Assembly (NCBI GenBank): GCA_002946415.1
Contig: NJPS01000048.1
Location: 806,001 to 870,000, forward strand
Source: Rutstroemia sp. NJR-2017a BVV2
Taxonomy: Eukaryota; Ascomycota; Leotiomycetes; Helotiales; Rutstroemiaceae
Reading direction: 5' to 3'
DNA length: 64,000 nucleotides
Shown here piece after piece: positions 46,459-58,710 of the stretch (positions within the stretch are counted from its first letter, which is position 1; every line of letters starts with the position of its first letter). The notes under the pieces were generated by a model, which saw nothing but the letters and a program-made list of their open reading frames with translations, searched no databases and was not told where the DNA came from. The translations under genes and the position numbers were made by a program.

Positions 46459-49035
46459 TTTGGGGAATTGTTTTTTGAGGGGGAAAGGGAGAAGTTGATT
46501 TTTTTTGGAGTAGCGATATTTCGAGCGAGAAGGGAGGGGAAAGTGTGGAGTTGGATTTTGAGGAGTTGATTGGTGAGTGGTGCGAGTGGTATCAGTGGGG
46601 TCGTGGGGTGTTGTGGGGCTGGGTTGGGAAGACTTGGGAATGCATGGGAATGCTTGTATTGTATATACGTGTATGTGGTTTAGAGATGCAGAGTGGTGAA
46701 GGCTTTGGGGGAGGAGTGGATGTTTGCTGGTGGTGAAGTAGAGGAGGTAGGTATGAGGGTGGTGGTTTGGATGAGGTGAGGGTTGAGGAAATTTTGGCGT
46801 GGATGGGAGAGATGAGGGGCTTATGATAGAGGGAGTGTGAAGAGAATGAAGTAGGAATGGAGTGGAATGGGGTGGATCTGAGAAGGAGATCGATGTGAGG
46901 AAGACGGACTGGGCGTGAGAAGGAGACAAATGTGAGGGAGATTCGTGGACTGGGTGCACTGAGGAGCAGAGAAAGTGGAGTGATGGGATAGAGGGGGATG
47001 AATGATGGGAACGAGGTGCTGTGCATCCGAGAGGAAGTGAAGCAAATGCGGATAGGAAGGACTTTGGATCTTGGGAAGGAGCATGAGTGAAGGATGAAAG
47101 ATAAAGAGTGAAGTGATTGTTTTGAAGATATAAATCGGTATTGCATTTTGAATGAGCATAAACATAAGGCCCAGATAGACCATCTTGACCATGAAGATTC
47201 CTATCTGAGGTTCCTATCATCATGAACACACAATCAAATTATATTTGGCGAGAGATGGAACGAAATGGTTCATACTTACCAGAGTGTGTAGTGACATGAG
47301 ATATCCCTGTATGATACGGGAATCTGCAGTCTTGGATCATTGAGTGCCAATTCCAAAGCGATTCCTCTCTTCGCAGCTGCACACGATGGCGGCAAATCAT
47401 CTCTTATCCTGCTCGCCGGTCTCCTATGGTCATCGATCAATCATGAGTCTTCAATATACGATGTTCCACATACCAAACTTGCGGATCCATCGATATGTCT
47501 GGCACACCACAAGCATCAAACAGCTTCTTTCGAGGTAGACTGGCGAGCCCACAACATGCAGTTGATTGCTCCTCGACGACAATGGTTCAAAGCCCATCAA
47601 CATAACATAACATCCGGACCCCGTCTCGCAACTTTGCAATCTCGGTAATTTACAACAACACCCCACACTAGCATCCACCCTCTTTAAGCTCCCTTCCTTA
47701 CCGTGGGAAAGGCGAAGCTTGCGAAATCCCACCGATCTTTACAACAGTATCCACCATCTCCCATCTCCACCCGCCTAAAGATATCCCGTCAAAACCCTCA
47801 ACACTAGTTACCGTACCGTACTGAAATCCACATCCCCATCAAAGAATGGAAGGGGCAAAGAACAGAACTCTATCGGGGAATTTTCTCATCCTGGTGAAGT
47901 TTGCGGTTTCCACGAAGTATATTAACGAAAAGACTACTTGGTCTTGTCATGTACAGTGGAGCGGATGGAGTGGAATGATTCATGAGATTCTCTCCCCAGC
48001 AGTCAATCAGACAAAAGTTGTCTGAGTTTCGTGATTTGGGAATGTGTACCTGCAGCAAGAACTATAGCACCGAGTAATATTATATAGGCAGCCTGAGTAT
48101 ATCTTCGATTGCTCGGTACTGTATACCGCATTATATCTAGTATGCGAAAACACAGACGTCGTCTTCGGGAAATTTCAATCTCATGACGTGAAGTGCGTGG
48201 GAACGACTTGGTATGGTGGAGCTCATTTTGTATGAGTAACATAACCTACCCCTGTATCCTTGCTAGATTCTCAGGAATTTCCATATGAGGCGGAATTCCT
48301 CCGATGATGGATGGGGGATGTGTGATGAGGTGGATATACGGGAAGGGAAAAGGGTACTTATTCATCCACTGTTTTCACTACGTGCGCTTTGATGTTGTCA
48401 GGCTGCATGCGAGTGTACGTATATTGGATTGGGTTGGAAAATCAGAAAGGCTCGAGGAAAAGAGACTGGGCGCAGGAAGGGAAGGTGGACCTTCGATCTT
48501 GCTTGCATGTGCAAGTATGCATGAGAACGAGCGGGGCTGTGGTATGTAGGCGGATATGCAACTTGTAGAAACGTGCCAAATCCGACCTGTGAAGTCTGAA
48601 TGCAGATGGAGATGGTATCAAGAAGAGGTAAAGGCTGAGATCGAAGATGCCGTAAGAAGGCACGTAATCAATAGACTCATAGTCCTCTGCGGTGGCATGG
48701 GATTTTCATCACATGAAGACATACGATAACCGATTAGATACCGCATGTGTACATCGTAGATGGTTCGTTCTAGATAGCTTCGGCGCGTAGCGTGCGAAGG
48801 TTCAAGTGTGGTTAAACAACTTCCTGCAAGGGACCGGGATTTCACGATTGAGATGAGATCTCTTTGACTTGTTAGTGCCTTATCGATTGACCTACTTGTG
48901 ACATGAACTAAGTCGTCCTGCTTTTGGTAGCAGGCTGGTCGGCCGGTGCTTTGACAATGATCGTGAAAGTAGGCAGGTACCTTTTCTTCGTACATGAGCC
49001 GACATCCGCAAGCGCTGGACTTTATCGAACTTGAT

Positions 49036-49046
49036 GTACGAAGTAC
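49036..49046. repeat. 11-mer GTACGAAGTAC
   Basis: Fourth exact copy of the intergenic motif, directly followed by GAAGC so that ACGAAGTACGAAG forms a partial direct repeat. Confidence 0.7.
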
Positions 49047-52000
49047 GAAGCATGTAGATATTCTTGTAGATGGAGATATATTTTAGGCTCAAGGTGGTGT
49101 TAAGTAGTCGTTGTGTGTGCAGCGTACTAAAAAGGCAGCACGGGCAGGTACAATATGTATGTAGGTCTTGGGAGGCACGGAGGGTTCGATCTGGAAAGGT
49201 CACTGGACAAGAGACCGCTGGCCTATCCTGCGACCTCGAAACACGCTTCTATTTTCACCAGAGTGCGGATGGTGGTACAGAGATCTTATCAGGAAGTTGG
49301 ATGCAGTTGTGTGATTGGTCATGTTTTGAATAAGCGGTGAGGAACAAACAAATGAGAAAAGGAGGAGGCGAATATGCAATGGTTAAGTGCTTGCAGCTGC
49401 ATTATGCAAGGAGAAGCACTATGCCTAGTGCACCAGGAACATGAGAATTCGAGCCTGAAAAAAGAACGCATCTGCTGCGCCATTAGGTTGCGGATTGGAG
49501 TGAGTTAAGTTATGTATGTACCTTGGTTGGAAGAGGGAGGCTCGTGTTCTGCACATGTGCCTCCCTCCAGTACGAAATAGTAAGTGCGGACAGAGGTTGC
49601 CCAGGTTCATCGTATGTAGGCGTGAGTAATGTGTTCGAGGATTTTCATACGGAAACCAACGGGTCTGCAGTTAATCTGCTATTGCATAATCGATATCCGA
49701 AGAAGCAAGCACCATATCGTTGAAATCCTTCAAAGTATCTCACGCTCGGTGTAGTACGTGTAGTACGAGGCTGAAGAGGGGCTTTTCTGACGTATCATAC
49801 TGACAATTAGTACGGACTTTGGGGCAAGTAGAGACGGGTTGACGTTGTTGGTCAGCAGTGCGGCAGCAGTACGGGATGCGCTGGTGTTTCGAGTTTGAGA
49901 CCCAAGGGTCGGATTTCGGTGTAGAGTCGATGATTGGAAAACTAAAAGCTTCAGCTAATGCGTCTTCCCATCTTACTGGGAATTTGCGGCAATTAGGGTC
50001 TGTACTCGGGTCAGGAAGATCAGAAGGTCAGCTTTCTACTTCTTGGCTGCGGACTTGGTTTGCTTGTGTTCGGAATGTCTGGCCTCAAAATATGTCGCCC
50101 CGTCGTGGTGGGTGATGCTGGTGAGAAGATGTGTGGCTGACGAACGAGGAAGGCGACGAAGGAATATGAGATGGATGGATGCACCGTATACCGTACGCCA
50201 ATCCTGTTCGTGGAGAAGATAAGTTTAATTGAATGTCTCGGTGGATGTGGTAGTATCAAAAGGTAGCATTTTGAGGTTATACGAGAACCAAAATTGTGTA
50301 GTACCGAACGAGGGGGCGAAGACTTTGTGCCTCCGTGTGGCTGTTTTCCAATCTCCATAAACTTTTGGCGGGGTCACGGGGTAAGGCCTGGATGGAAGAA
50401 GCTTAAAACAGGAGGGGAAAGGAGAGCTACAGTGTATTTTCGGGCCGTCATTTGGTTATTGCGAGGAGCGAAACGAAAGAATGACCCAAGAAGGCTTAAA
50501 TCTTACCACAACATTGATATGATGATTCATGAGACATTCGACGGCTGAGATATACACTCGGGAAGGATCTTCCTTTCTTTAGATTCTGGTCTGATGACGG
50601 AGGTGTACACACCTTTCCGTGAAGGGCTTCTGCCCATTGTAGGCTTGTAGCCCATGGCAAATTAATTTGAAGCTGCGTACGTTTTGACGTTGTGTACCCC
50701 CCGATCAGATTTATACAAGCAGCAAGGAACATTAAAAACGTCGTTCGTAGATCATAATCTATTTGACGGAGCATGTCGAGCCTACACAGAAGAGCATCCA
50801 CTGCTTCTTGACGGGAGAGATTCGGAGTTTCGAAGCTTCAAGGTTGTGACATGAAGATCTTGATTCGCAGAGAGATCATATCGGAAGTATCTCCAAAAGA
50901 GTCTTGAAACGGCTCCAGGTTACCCAATCAGGAAGAGAGAGGAGAAATACTAGGTAGCCATGGTGATAGAAAGAAGCTGCTAGGTACTTCCGCAATAGAG
51001 CATCATATGTCAGGTACCAACTTCATCTGACTGTGCTCCGTGATTCTTGGATATCGCGAGTCATCCTTTCACTACTGGGCTAGTCCGATGCAAGCTTGAA
51101 ATTTCCACGTTCTTCACGAACGCACCGCACTGCAGCTAGCGGAGGACCTTATCGAGTTGCGTGTGCTTGTGCAACGGCCAGAACGAGTAATGGTGCTGGC
51201 CAGTGCAGACTGGGAAGCTAATTCCTGTCACACAGTTGATGTTGATGGCTCGTTGCAATTTTATATCCCCTCGGTTAGCCCCGGCCAGTTTCAATGTCAA
51301 TCTCGCACGGAGTGTGTCCCCAGGCTTTTCTCTCATATTGACAAGCAAAAATGTAATCACGAGAACGTTGAAAAGTACTACTGTACGGTACGTGTATTGA
51401 TACTGTAGATCCGATTAAATCTCCTAATCATTCGATTTATATTAACGTAGACTTACTCTTATGTCACGACTTGAAACCCTGGTTCACGCGATGTCTAATT
51501 CAACTTAACCCATGGGGGCCAATTTCGACTTTGCAGCTGGTGTAGCACTAAAGAACAGCTTCTTATTGCCGTTCTTCTCGCTGCTGCAACCCCTCTTCAC
51601 CGCTCCAGGGGTCCATGTCCCTTTCCCGGCGCAGAGCAGAACAATTCGACTTGAGTTGAGCTTCTGGTGCTTCGGGCGTGGAGGCGTGATTCATGTTTCC
51701 TTTTCCAAGGAGACTCAACCGTCCCGTTCCGTATGTAAGTGTGCGATTGCATTGCGAATTTGCGACAGCCACTGCCAGTCCGCCACTGCTACTGCCACCT
51801 GGTGATCAATTTACGGAGAGTAGGCATATCAGCAGGGAAAAACAAATTATGTAGCCTTACTGATGAAGCTTCATTTCTTCGTATGACCTATCACTTCTCC
51901 CCCTTCCCATCGACAGATATTTGCCGACGTTTCCTGTTTCCAGCTATACCTACCATAACCATATTACCAATGGACAAGACCAATTGAAGCTCCATATCAC

Positions 52001-53044
52001 GAAAACCCTCCGCTGCCAGTCCATCAGTGCGTGGGTTTGCGGCGGCGAACGTGGTATTTTGGGTAAATGAGATCCAGGCAGATCGGAGCAGTTCGTCGTT
52101 TTCGAATAATTTTTTGGAGCAGCAGAACCCACTTCCAAGATTCTCTCGGCAGCTTCCTGCACATACTTGGGTTAATATGGGATAGCAAGTTTCCCTTGTC
52201 AATCATTGTCATCCACTCCATAACGCTCAAACCCTTCCTTTTGTTTACTAGTGTGCAGTCCACCTCGCATTTGTACTAGGGAGCCGCCATGGGTCGTATC
52301 CCCCAGTCATGTCACTGTTACTTCCTGTCTGCGAGGCACGTTTCGGCAATGGCGTCAAAAATTCATGGCAGAATTTTATTCGTTGGGTGACAAAATATCT
52401 TCCGACGTCTTCAGCCGGATTCATCCCACCAATCAACCGCACCAGGAGATGTTGCGTCTGGAGTCAATTCAGTGGGCGCTGCGGAAAGCAATTGTCCCCC
52501 CTGGGTCTAATGGGCCATGGCCTTCCTGACCGCCCAAAGACGGAAGAACAAACAAGGATTGTATTTCTACACTTCTGCATCCTGCACACCCTTCCTCTAA
52601 ATGCTTTTTTGCTTGTTTCTGATGATACCATCCAGCACGCACGCATCCATCAAATGATCCCGGTCGACTGTGCACAGGTAAGACGCTTATGCCGTTTCTT
52701 ATCAAGCTCCAACACAGACTTCTCCACTTTGGAGCGATGGCCCCAAAGTACCGGATGAATACTACTTCGTTCGATGTATATAGGTTCGGTGCCTTGCATC
52801 TTACGTCTGTCTGCTGGTCCTGACTTACGCCTCACGAACGTCTGTTTGGACAATCTGGGCTGGTCTCTGAGGATCAATAGATCCTAAGGCTTACTCTCTT
52901 GTTCAATTTTTACACAACTCTTTCGTATTTACTTCTTCCTATCCTATTGTACACACTTCTCCTTGAAATTCTTAGCTTGAGCAAGTGACACTCAAGCAAT
53001 AGACAGAAAAGGACCCAGTTGGTTCAGTTCAGGAAACGATAACG

Positions 53045-53053
53045 ATGTGGTGA
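53045..53053 (+). promoter_or_regulatory. Two-codon upstream ORF (ATG TGG TGA)
   Basis: A minimal uORF 57 bases before the ATG of the Mid2-like gene and in another frame. It may tune translation if included in the mRNA, which is probable given its closeness. Confidence 0.35.
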
Positions 53054-53109
53054 CCATCCACATCGAGATTGATACTCGCAACTTGGCCAAGGGACCTCAC
53101 TTCATCATA

Positions 53110-54252
53110 ATGCGGGGCATTTACTTGTTATTCGCAACATTGATGCTGTTTCTCCTATCATCAGTTCAATCACAATCACTAGTACCTATAAGTGCTCTCG
53201 TAGGAGAATCACAGGATACCAGCTCTACTTCATCAGATTCCTCGATTTCCGATTCAGATGTATCCTCTTCAACCTCGCCAGAAGCCAAGACTACAATGAC
53301 AAACATAATCGCTGTCACTTCATTTTTAACATCATCATCGACATCAGCGACTTCCAGATCCATCGGCAATGGCGCCGCCGTAGGGACATCCACCGGGAGC
53401 TCTGCTTCAGCAACTTCTACTACAGCCTCAACCTCTGGGCTATCTCATCAGAACCTAATTATTATTCTCGCTTGTGTCCTCGGTGCTCTCGCACTTATCA
53501 TCTCTGGGGCTCTCATTTACATATTCATTCGTTATCGTAGGAGTCGAAGTCTAGCTGCAAGAGGGGTTACTCCAATAGATGACGAGGAAATTGAGTCGTG
53601 GCGTCGCTCTGCACAGGACAAGAAGTCATCATTCATGCAGGAGCATAGTCGATCATTCGAGAAGGAGATAGGAAGCCGGAGTTACATGGACTCGAACACC
53701 ATACAAATGTCGCACTCGCCTGGGTGGACGTGGACAGCCTCACCTACATCATCTCGTTCTCACTCCACTTTCTACCCGTCAGGTGTCTCCACCAACATTC
53801 CCGATACCCCTCGTTTCTTCGCGCAAGCTTTCGCTCAAGCACCAAATGCCAGAATCGGTCTTACGGACGAAACAGTTCCTGGTGCAGAGCCATTTATCAA
53901 GCCTGCCAAACGACAAAGTTCCCGACTATCAAAATCATCGCCAAATCATTCACGGTCAAAGAGTAGGAGGAGTAGCATGAGTGCTCGAAGCGTATGGAGT
54001 GTAAAGAGTGGCCACGCCGAACTGAAAGCCAACGATAGAGTTGCCGCTTGGTACGACCCGGAGGATGATTTCCGTGTAGCAAAAGATTACACTGAGTCAC
54101 CTGCTTTTACGAGTCGGGAAGGAACTCCAGCACCTGTCACGGCACTAGCACCACGCCCACCGGCTCGACCCATGTTTTGGGATGGAGATTCAAGACGTTC
54201 CTTTTGGGATAAGGATCCTGATATCGGAGAAATCGGGCTAGCCATTTCATAA
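53110..54252 (+). CDS. Mid2-like single-pass membrane protein (putative cell-wall sensor)
   Basis: Type I membrane protein of 380 residues, one exon. A signal peptide is clear (RGIYLLFATLMLFLLSSVQS, residues 2-21). The extracellular part (about 22-113) is almost entirely Ser/Thr/Ala, fit for heavy O-mannosylation. One helix at 116-140 (LIIILACVLGALALIISGAL onward) is followed by the stop-transfer RYRRSRS. The cytosolic tail (about 240 residues) is Ser/Arg/Pro-rich with RSRSHSTFYPSG-type and basic KPAKRQSSRLSK patches and a PPARPMFWDGDSRRSFWD motif near the end. This architecture matches Mid2/Wsc-type stress sensors, but there is no Cys-rich WSC domain, so a specific role in cell-wall integrity signalling is inference. 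The frame opens at GTG 53047; the first ATG, at 53110, places the signal peptide correctly. Confidence 0.8.
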   Translation: MRGIYLLFATLMLFLLSSVQSQSLVPISALVGESQDTSSTSSDSSISDSDVSSSTSPEAKTTMTNIIAVTSFLTSSSTSATSRSIGNGAAVGTSTGSSASATSTTASTSGLSHQNLIIILACVLGALALIISGALIYIFIRYRRSRSLAARGVTPIDDEEIESWRRSAQDKKSSFMQEHSRSFEKEIGSRSYMDSNTIQMSHSPGWTWTASPTSSRSHSTFYPSGVSTNIPDTPRFFAQAFAQAPNARIGLTDETVPGAEPFIKPAKRQSSRLSKSSPNHSRSKSRRSSMSARSVWSVKSGHAELKANDRVAAWYDPEDDFRVAKDYTESPAFTSREGTPAPVTALAPRPPARPMFWDGDSRRSFWDKDPDIGEIGLAIS

Positions 54253-55029
54253 TTTTGGCCTGGACGCCAGTCACTTCTCATTACATGCTTTTGGTCTTGG
54301 GTTTGGATGGAGTTAATTCTGTTATAAAGGGAAGGGGAATATATTGATACCAAGGGAGGCTATTTCAATACAGCTGAAGCCAGAGAGCTCATAGGGACTG
54401 GGAACTAGCAATTGGGGAAACAACTACATCATGAGATGGTTTCGTTTGACACATGAGGAGGTTTCATTAACATACATGATGCTCAAAGAACTTCTAAATA
54501 TTGAGTAGCCTCTAGACGGGGAAATCTACTCCTGGATTATACAGTCTGGTGACTGAGGCGGCGGAAGAAGTACTGAATAACATTATACAACATATACATC
54601 AAATAAATACAAACAAATTTTTCACCCGAAATACATTTCTATTCTAAGTTCCAAGCTGCTGAACGTGTTCGCGTAATGGCGGCGGCCGAGATATTAGCTT
54701 TAGTCTTCTCTTTCTTCACAGCAATATATTTCCGCGTTCATACCAGAGGTATCAGATTAATAACAGGACCACAATGGGAAAACCCTATTTACCAGCCAAC
54801 ATCCTACAAACACAAACCAGCTGACCGTGATGTACGACCCCACACGTGACTAGAACCTACACGCTTTTTTCGCGTCATCCGCGTCGAGAACTGTTCACCG
54901 CCTTCTCCCGAAACGATCAATCTGCCAGCAGCCAAACTATCTTCGTTCTCTCGCAAACCAATTGATCCCAAACCTCGCCCTCAACGACTGCTATATCCTG
55001 GTTTCAAGGACCAGTCACCATCACTCGCA
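54253..55029. other. Intergenic between Mid2-like gene and DPB4
   Basis: 0.8 kb of 3' flank and DPB4 promoter. No gene. A CACGTG-like CACACGTGAC and a TTTCGCG element occur 150-190 bases before the DPB4 ATG. Confidence 0.5.
54868..54875 (-). promoter_or_regulatory. SCB/MCB-like element upstream of DPB4
   Basis: The + strand TTTCGCGT reads ACGCGAAA on the minus strand, combining an MCB-like ACGCGA with the SCB CGCGAAA. It is about 155 bases before the DPB4 ATG. A G1/S role is inferred from consensus only. Confidence 0.4.
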
Positions 55030-55953
55030 ATGCCGCCCCGGAAAAGCGATGTCGCAAAGCCAACCACAGGAGACGAGGCCACACCCGTCAAAGAGAGCGT
55101 AGTGAGAGAGGGAGTGAACATCGAGGTATTATGAAGCTGCATGCGCTCCTGAGAATGATTGCTAACTGCGACAGGATCTGAACCTGCCGAAGAGTATCGT
55201 GCAAAGGTTGGCGAAAGGCGTTCTACCGCCCAATACGCAGATACAGGGGAATGCCATGTTAGCCATGAGCAAGAGTGCGACGGTTTTTATAAATTATCTC
55301 GCTACGCAGTATGCTCCTCTTATTTTCGATGTCAGTGCTGTGGATAGGTCGATGGCTGACGGGAATGCATAGCGCGAACGAGAATGCCCAACATCGAAAT
55401 ATTAAGACGATACAACCGCAAGATGTCTTTAAAGCGCTAGAGGATCTGGAATTTCCCGACTTCAAACCAAGATTAGAGGCGGAACTTGCGAGTTAGTTTT
55501 TCTTTGAATCCGACGTTTGGAGTGGTGGGATTTAGAGAATTGTGCTAATGAGGTGGTGCGGTAGAGTTCATAGAGACCCAGAGTGACAAGCGGAGTACTT
55601 ATCGGAAGAAAGTCGCGGCGGACAAAGCAGCAGGTCCACAGGGAGAAGAGAATGGGGATGGAGATATAGAGATGGATAGGGATGGTGATGGAGAACCAAG
55701 GGCGAAGAAGGCAAGGAGGGATGGCAAGGGCGAGGGTGCAATACCGGGTGATGATGTTCATGAAGAGGCGGATGATATAATGGGTGCGGATGACGAGGTC
55801 GAAGGGGATGAAGATGTGGAGGAAGACAATGAGGAAGACGAAGGGGAGGGAGAGGATGGCGAGGAAGAAGGTGCTGATGAAAGATTTGAAGTCGAAGAGC
55901 CAGAAGGAAGAGATGAGGACGAAGCGTTGGACAATGGGGAGGACAGTGATTAA
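55030..55953 (+). CDS. DPB4: DNA polymerase epsilon subunit D (Dpb4), histone-fold protein
   Basis: Small histone-fold subunit of the leading-strand DNA polymerase epsilon, in the nucleus, pairing with Dpb3; in yeast the same protein also serves in the ISW2/CHRAC remodeller. Exons 55030-55125, 55175-55308, 55373-55491 and 55565-55953 give 245 residues. The histone fold spans about residues 33-115: LPKSIVQRLAKGVLP, NAMLAMSKSATVFINYLATH, then IKTIQPQDVFKALEDLEF, an NF-YB/Dpb4-type arrangement. After KFIETQ and a Lys/Arg segment the tail from about residue 135 is very acidic (runs such as EEDNEEDEGEGEDGEEEG), as in fungal Dpb4. The third donor is GTTAGT, slightly unusual, but phases close. Start is the first ATG, MPPRKSD. 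Confidence 0.9.
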
Positions 55954-57100
55954 GAGCATGTGGATGATAACATCTTTTGCGGCGAATCTGGAGCGTTTAT
56001 TTTGGGAATGGAGTTCATGTATGTGGGTATCATCAAAAATCCTCAGGTATGGAATATACTGTTGTTGACTTACATCTGATGGGGATGGAGCACTTCTTGG
56101 GCGCATTGGTTCGGACGTGTCTTGGAATATAGAAGAATCCCGAGCACTAGATCTTCTCGAGCGTAATCTCAGAGACATATGCTGACCATTAATCATTCAA
56201 CCCAAGCGCTTTCCAAGCTAAGTCCTACGACTCTACGCGCTCCGGCAGAACAGGCGAGTTCGATTGGCTACTCATTGCTGCCATTAGCCCTCCGAATGTT
56301 TATTTGAAGGCATGACTAGATCTACGTAGGCTCTTCTAGCTTAACCCGTGCTTATGAACATGTTCAATCGCTAATCCACATGTCTTCACTACAGTAAATC
56401 ACTACAGTAAAAACCGGGTTCGTAAAGGAAACAGAACTTCCAACACAGCGGAGACTCCTCCGAAAATCCAGGAATCCAAAGCGAACATCTTTCCCACCAC
56501 ATCTTTCCCACCACACAACCCCATCACCAATCCCTCTCCCGAACTCTAAAACCCGAATTCCGAGCTCTCCATATCCTCACAACCATCCACATCCACATCG
56601 GTCTCAATTCGGGGCTCCACCTACCCAATGCAATCCACCCGCACCAATGCCAAGACCCACTTGACCACACTGCCCAGGCGAGGCCCGTTTTCGACGATCC
56701 AAGGCCATTTTTACCCCTCCAACCAATCAGTAACAGGAAGGCTGAAGAATGATGTCTTCTTCTCTGTGTGGAAATGCCGGATTCTGTCCCACTTGTTGAT
56801 AAAACTATTATTCAAGATCTACTTGATTATGCAGTGCGATATGAATGTGGAAAAGTTTTCCTCTTCGTGCGTTGCGTGTGCGGAGCTAGAGGGAGGTGGT
56901 GTGGTGGGTGGAACTACTGTGTGATGGGGACGAGATTGGTGGTGGGATATGGGTATATGATGGGGGAGTTCGCCGTGTGGTTTTGTGTTCTTGGAAAACA
57001 GAAACGCGCGTGGGGAGAGAGAAGGAGCCAAAGGCACTTTATCTGAGATACAGCTAAACGACAGGGCCTACTAGACTGGATCTACTCAACTATAGCGAGG
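55954..57100. other. Intergenic between DPB4 and the Git1-like permease
   Basis: 1.1 kb with no supported gene. The minus frame 55462-56196 is the shadow of the acidic DPB4 tail. C/A-rich DNA at about 56440-56620 is followed by G/T-rich DNA at 56870-56990, so a weak version of the C-to-G switch may lie here. Confidence 0.45.
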
Positions 57101-58710
57101 ATGACTGAACCACAGGAGACTATCGAGAGGGATTTCGCTGTTTCGAATGCAGTGGGGGAGAAAGATATAAAGATCACAGCGACGGAAGAAGCTCGAGATG
57201 TAGAATCTGATGCGGAGTCCTCTTCGCCTTCGAAGTCCGGATCGATTTGGACTATTATTGGTTCTGTGAGTTTGGGATAGCTTCAGAAGTGTAATGGAGA
57301 GATACTGATAACAAATACAGGCAATGGCAAACTACTCAGATGGCTATCAGCAAGGCCTCGTACGTCCCCTTCACCCAACACACCTATCCAATCCCCCCTC
57401 TAAACCTAGCAACACAGGCCTCTCCCACAAACGTAATATTTCAACACCTCCTCGGCACCGCAACTTACACCTCCTCTACGCAAACCCGCCTCTCCAACGC
57501 CCTCCTCATCGGCTCCGTAGTCGGCATCCTCCTTCTGGGCTACACATCCGACATTTCCTCGCGCAAAACCGGCATCCTCCTCACCACCCTCCTCGTAATC
57601 CTCGGCTCCCTGCTCTCCACCCTCGCCTTCCAGATCCACCCCTCCTCAAACATGCTCTGGTACCTGACCATCGCCCGCGGCATCGCCGGCGTCGGCGTCG
57701 GCGGCGAGTACCCTACTTCAGCCGCCGCCGCCCTCGAGGGCTCCGCCGACCACTTCGACTCCAATCGCGGCCCCATCCAAGTCCTCATCTCCACGTTAAT
57801 GGCCACAACGGGCTCACCCTCCGCCACATTTGTATACCTGATCTCTCTACTCGCATCTGGTAATAACCTCCACATCGCCTTCCACGCCATCTACAGCATC
57901 TCCACCATCCTCCCTCTCCTCGTGCTCCTCCTCCGCCTCAAAATGACCCACGGCTCCCTCTTCCTTCGCTCCAATTTCCGCACCCGCCGCATCCCCTGGC
58001 TCTACGCGCTCCGCTCGTTCTGCTGGCGCCTCCTCGGCACCAGCACTGCGTTCTTCTTGTACGACTTTGTCAATTTCCCCAACAGCATCATGTCCGCAGC
58101 GATTATCAACTCGCTGGTGCCGGGCAAGAACGTGCGCACTGTCGCACTATGGCAGTTCATTCTCGCCGTGTTCCCGATTCCCGGCGTGCTCTTGGGCAGC
58201 TGGCTCGTGAACCGGATCGGCCGCCGGTGGACGGGTATTCTGGGATTCGCGGGGTACATCGTCTTGGGGTTTATCATAGGCGGATGCTACGCGCAGCTCA
58301 CCACGTCAGGCAATCTCCCGGTGTTTATCGTGCTCTATGGATTGCTACAGTGTATGGGGCATATGGGGCCGGGGGCGACGATCGGGTTAATGAGTGTGGA
58401 GAGCTTCCCGACGGCGCTGAGGGGAGTGGGGTATGGGGTTAGTGCGGGGTTTGGGAAGGCGGGGGCGGCGGTTGGGACGCAGGTTTTTACGCCGATTGAG
58501 GAGGCGGCGGGGAAGAGGGCGACGTTTTTTGTGGCGGGGGCGGTAGGGGTACTGGGGGCGGGGGTTTATTGGTTTTTGCCTGAGGGGAGGGGGGTGGATT
58601 TGAGGGAGATGGATGAGGAGTTTGAGAGGGGGTTGAGGGAGAGTGGGTATGTGGAGAAGGAGGAGGTGGTGGGGGGGAGGAGCTGTGAAGTGATGAGACA
58701 GAGGGAATAA
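57101..58710 (+). CDS. MFS permease, Git1/phosphate-type (glycerophosphodiester-like)
   Basis: Twelve-helix major facilitator transporter of the plasma membrane. Exons 57101-57265, 57321-57359 and 57418-58710 give 498 residues. The 39-base middle exon codes AMANYSDGYQQGL and the splice joins it to ASPTNVIFQHLLG, a layout typical of helix 1 in Git1-like permeases (GxxxANFSDGY). Other family features: LLGYTSDISSRKTG in the loop between helices 2 and 3, ARGIAGVGVGGEYPTSAAAALE, and GPGATIGLMSVESFPTALRGVGYG in helices 10-11, ending EEAAGKRATFF. Substrate (glycerophosphoinositol, glycerophosphocholine, phosphate or another organic anion) is inferred from family only. Codon composition flips from C-ending to G-ending within exon 3. 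Confidence 0.85.

Larger units (their letters stand above)
46459..53109. other. Gene desert of 6.6 kb
   Basis: No protein gene is supported. 46470-47060 is G/T-rich on the + strand, and the 270-codon minus frame over it (46417-47229) overlaps the tRNA and is compositional. The remaining open frames, up to about 150 codons (for example 52309-52758), are motif-free with many Trp/Cys/Arg codons, as expected in random frames. An exact GTACGAAGTAC lies at 49036-49046. The final 250 bases are the leader of the Mid2-like gene. Confidence 0.45.

Noticed and set aside
46417..47229. 270-codon minus-strand open frame
   Set aside because: It overlaps the tRNA gene, is low-complexity Ser/Pro/His, and arises because the + strand is G/T-rich so stops are rare on the minus strand.
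52309..52758. 149-codon + strand frame starting with ATG
   Set aside because: Rich in Cys, Trp and Arg with no family resemblance and overlapped by other frames of equal quality.
55462..56196. 244-codon minus-strand frame over DPB4
   Set aside because: Hydrophobic Phe/Ile/Leu appearance is the antisense of the acidic Glu/Asp tail; no independent support.
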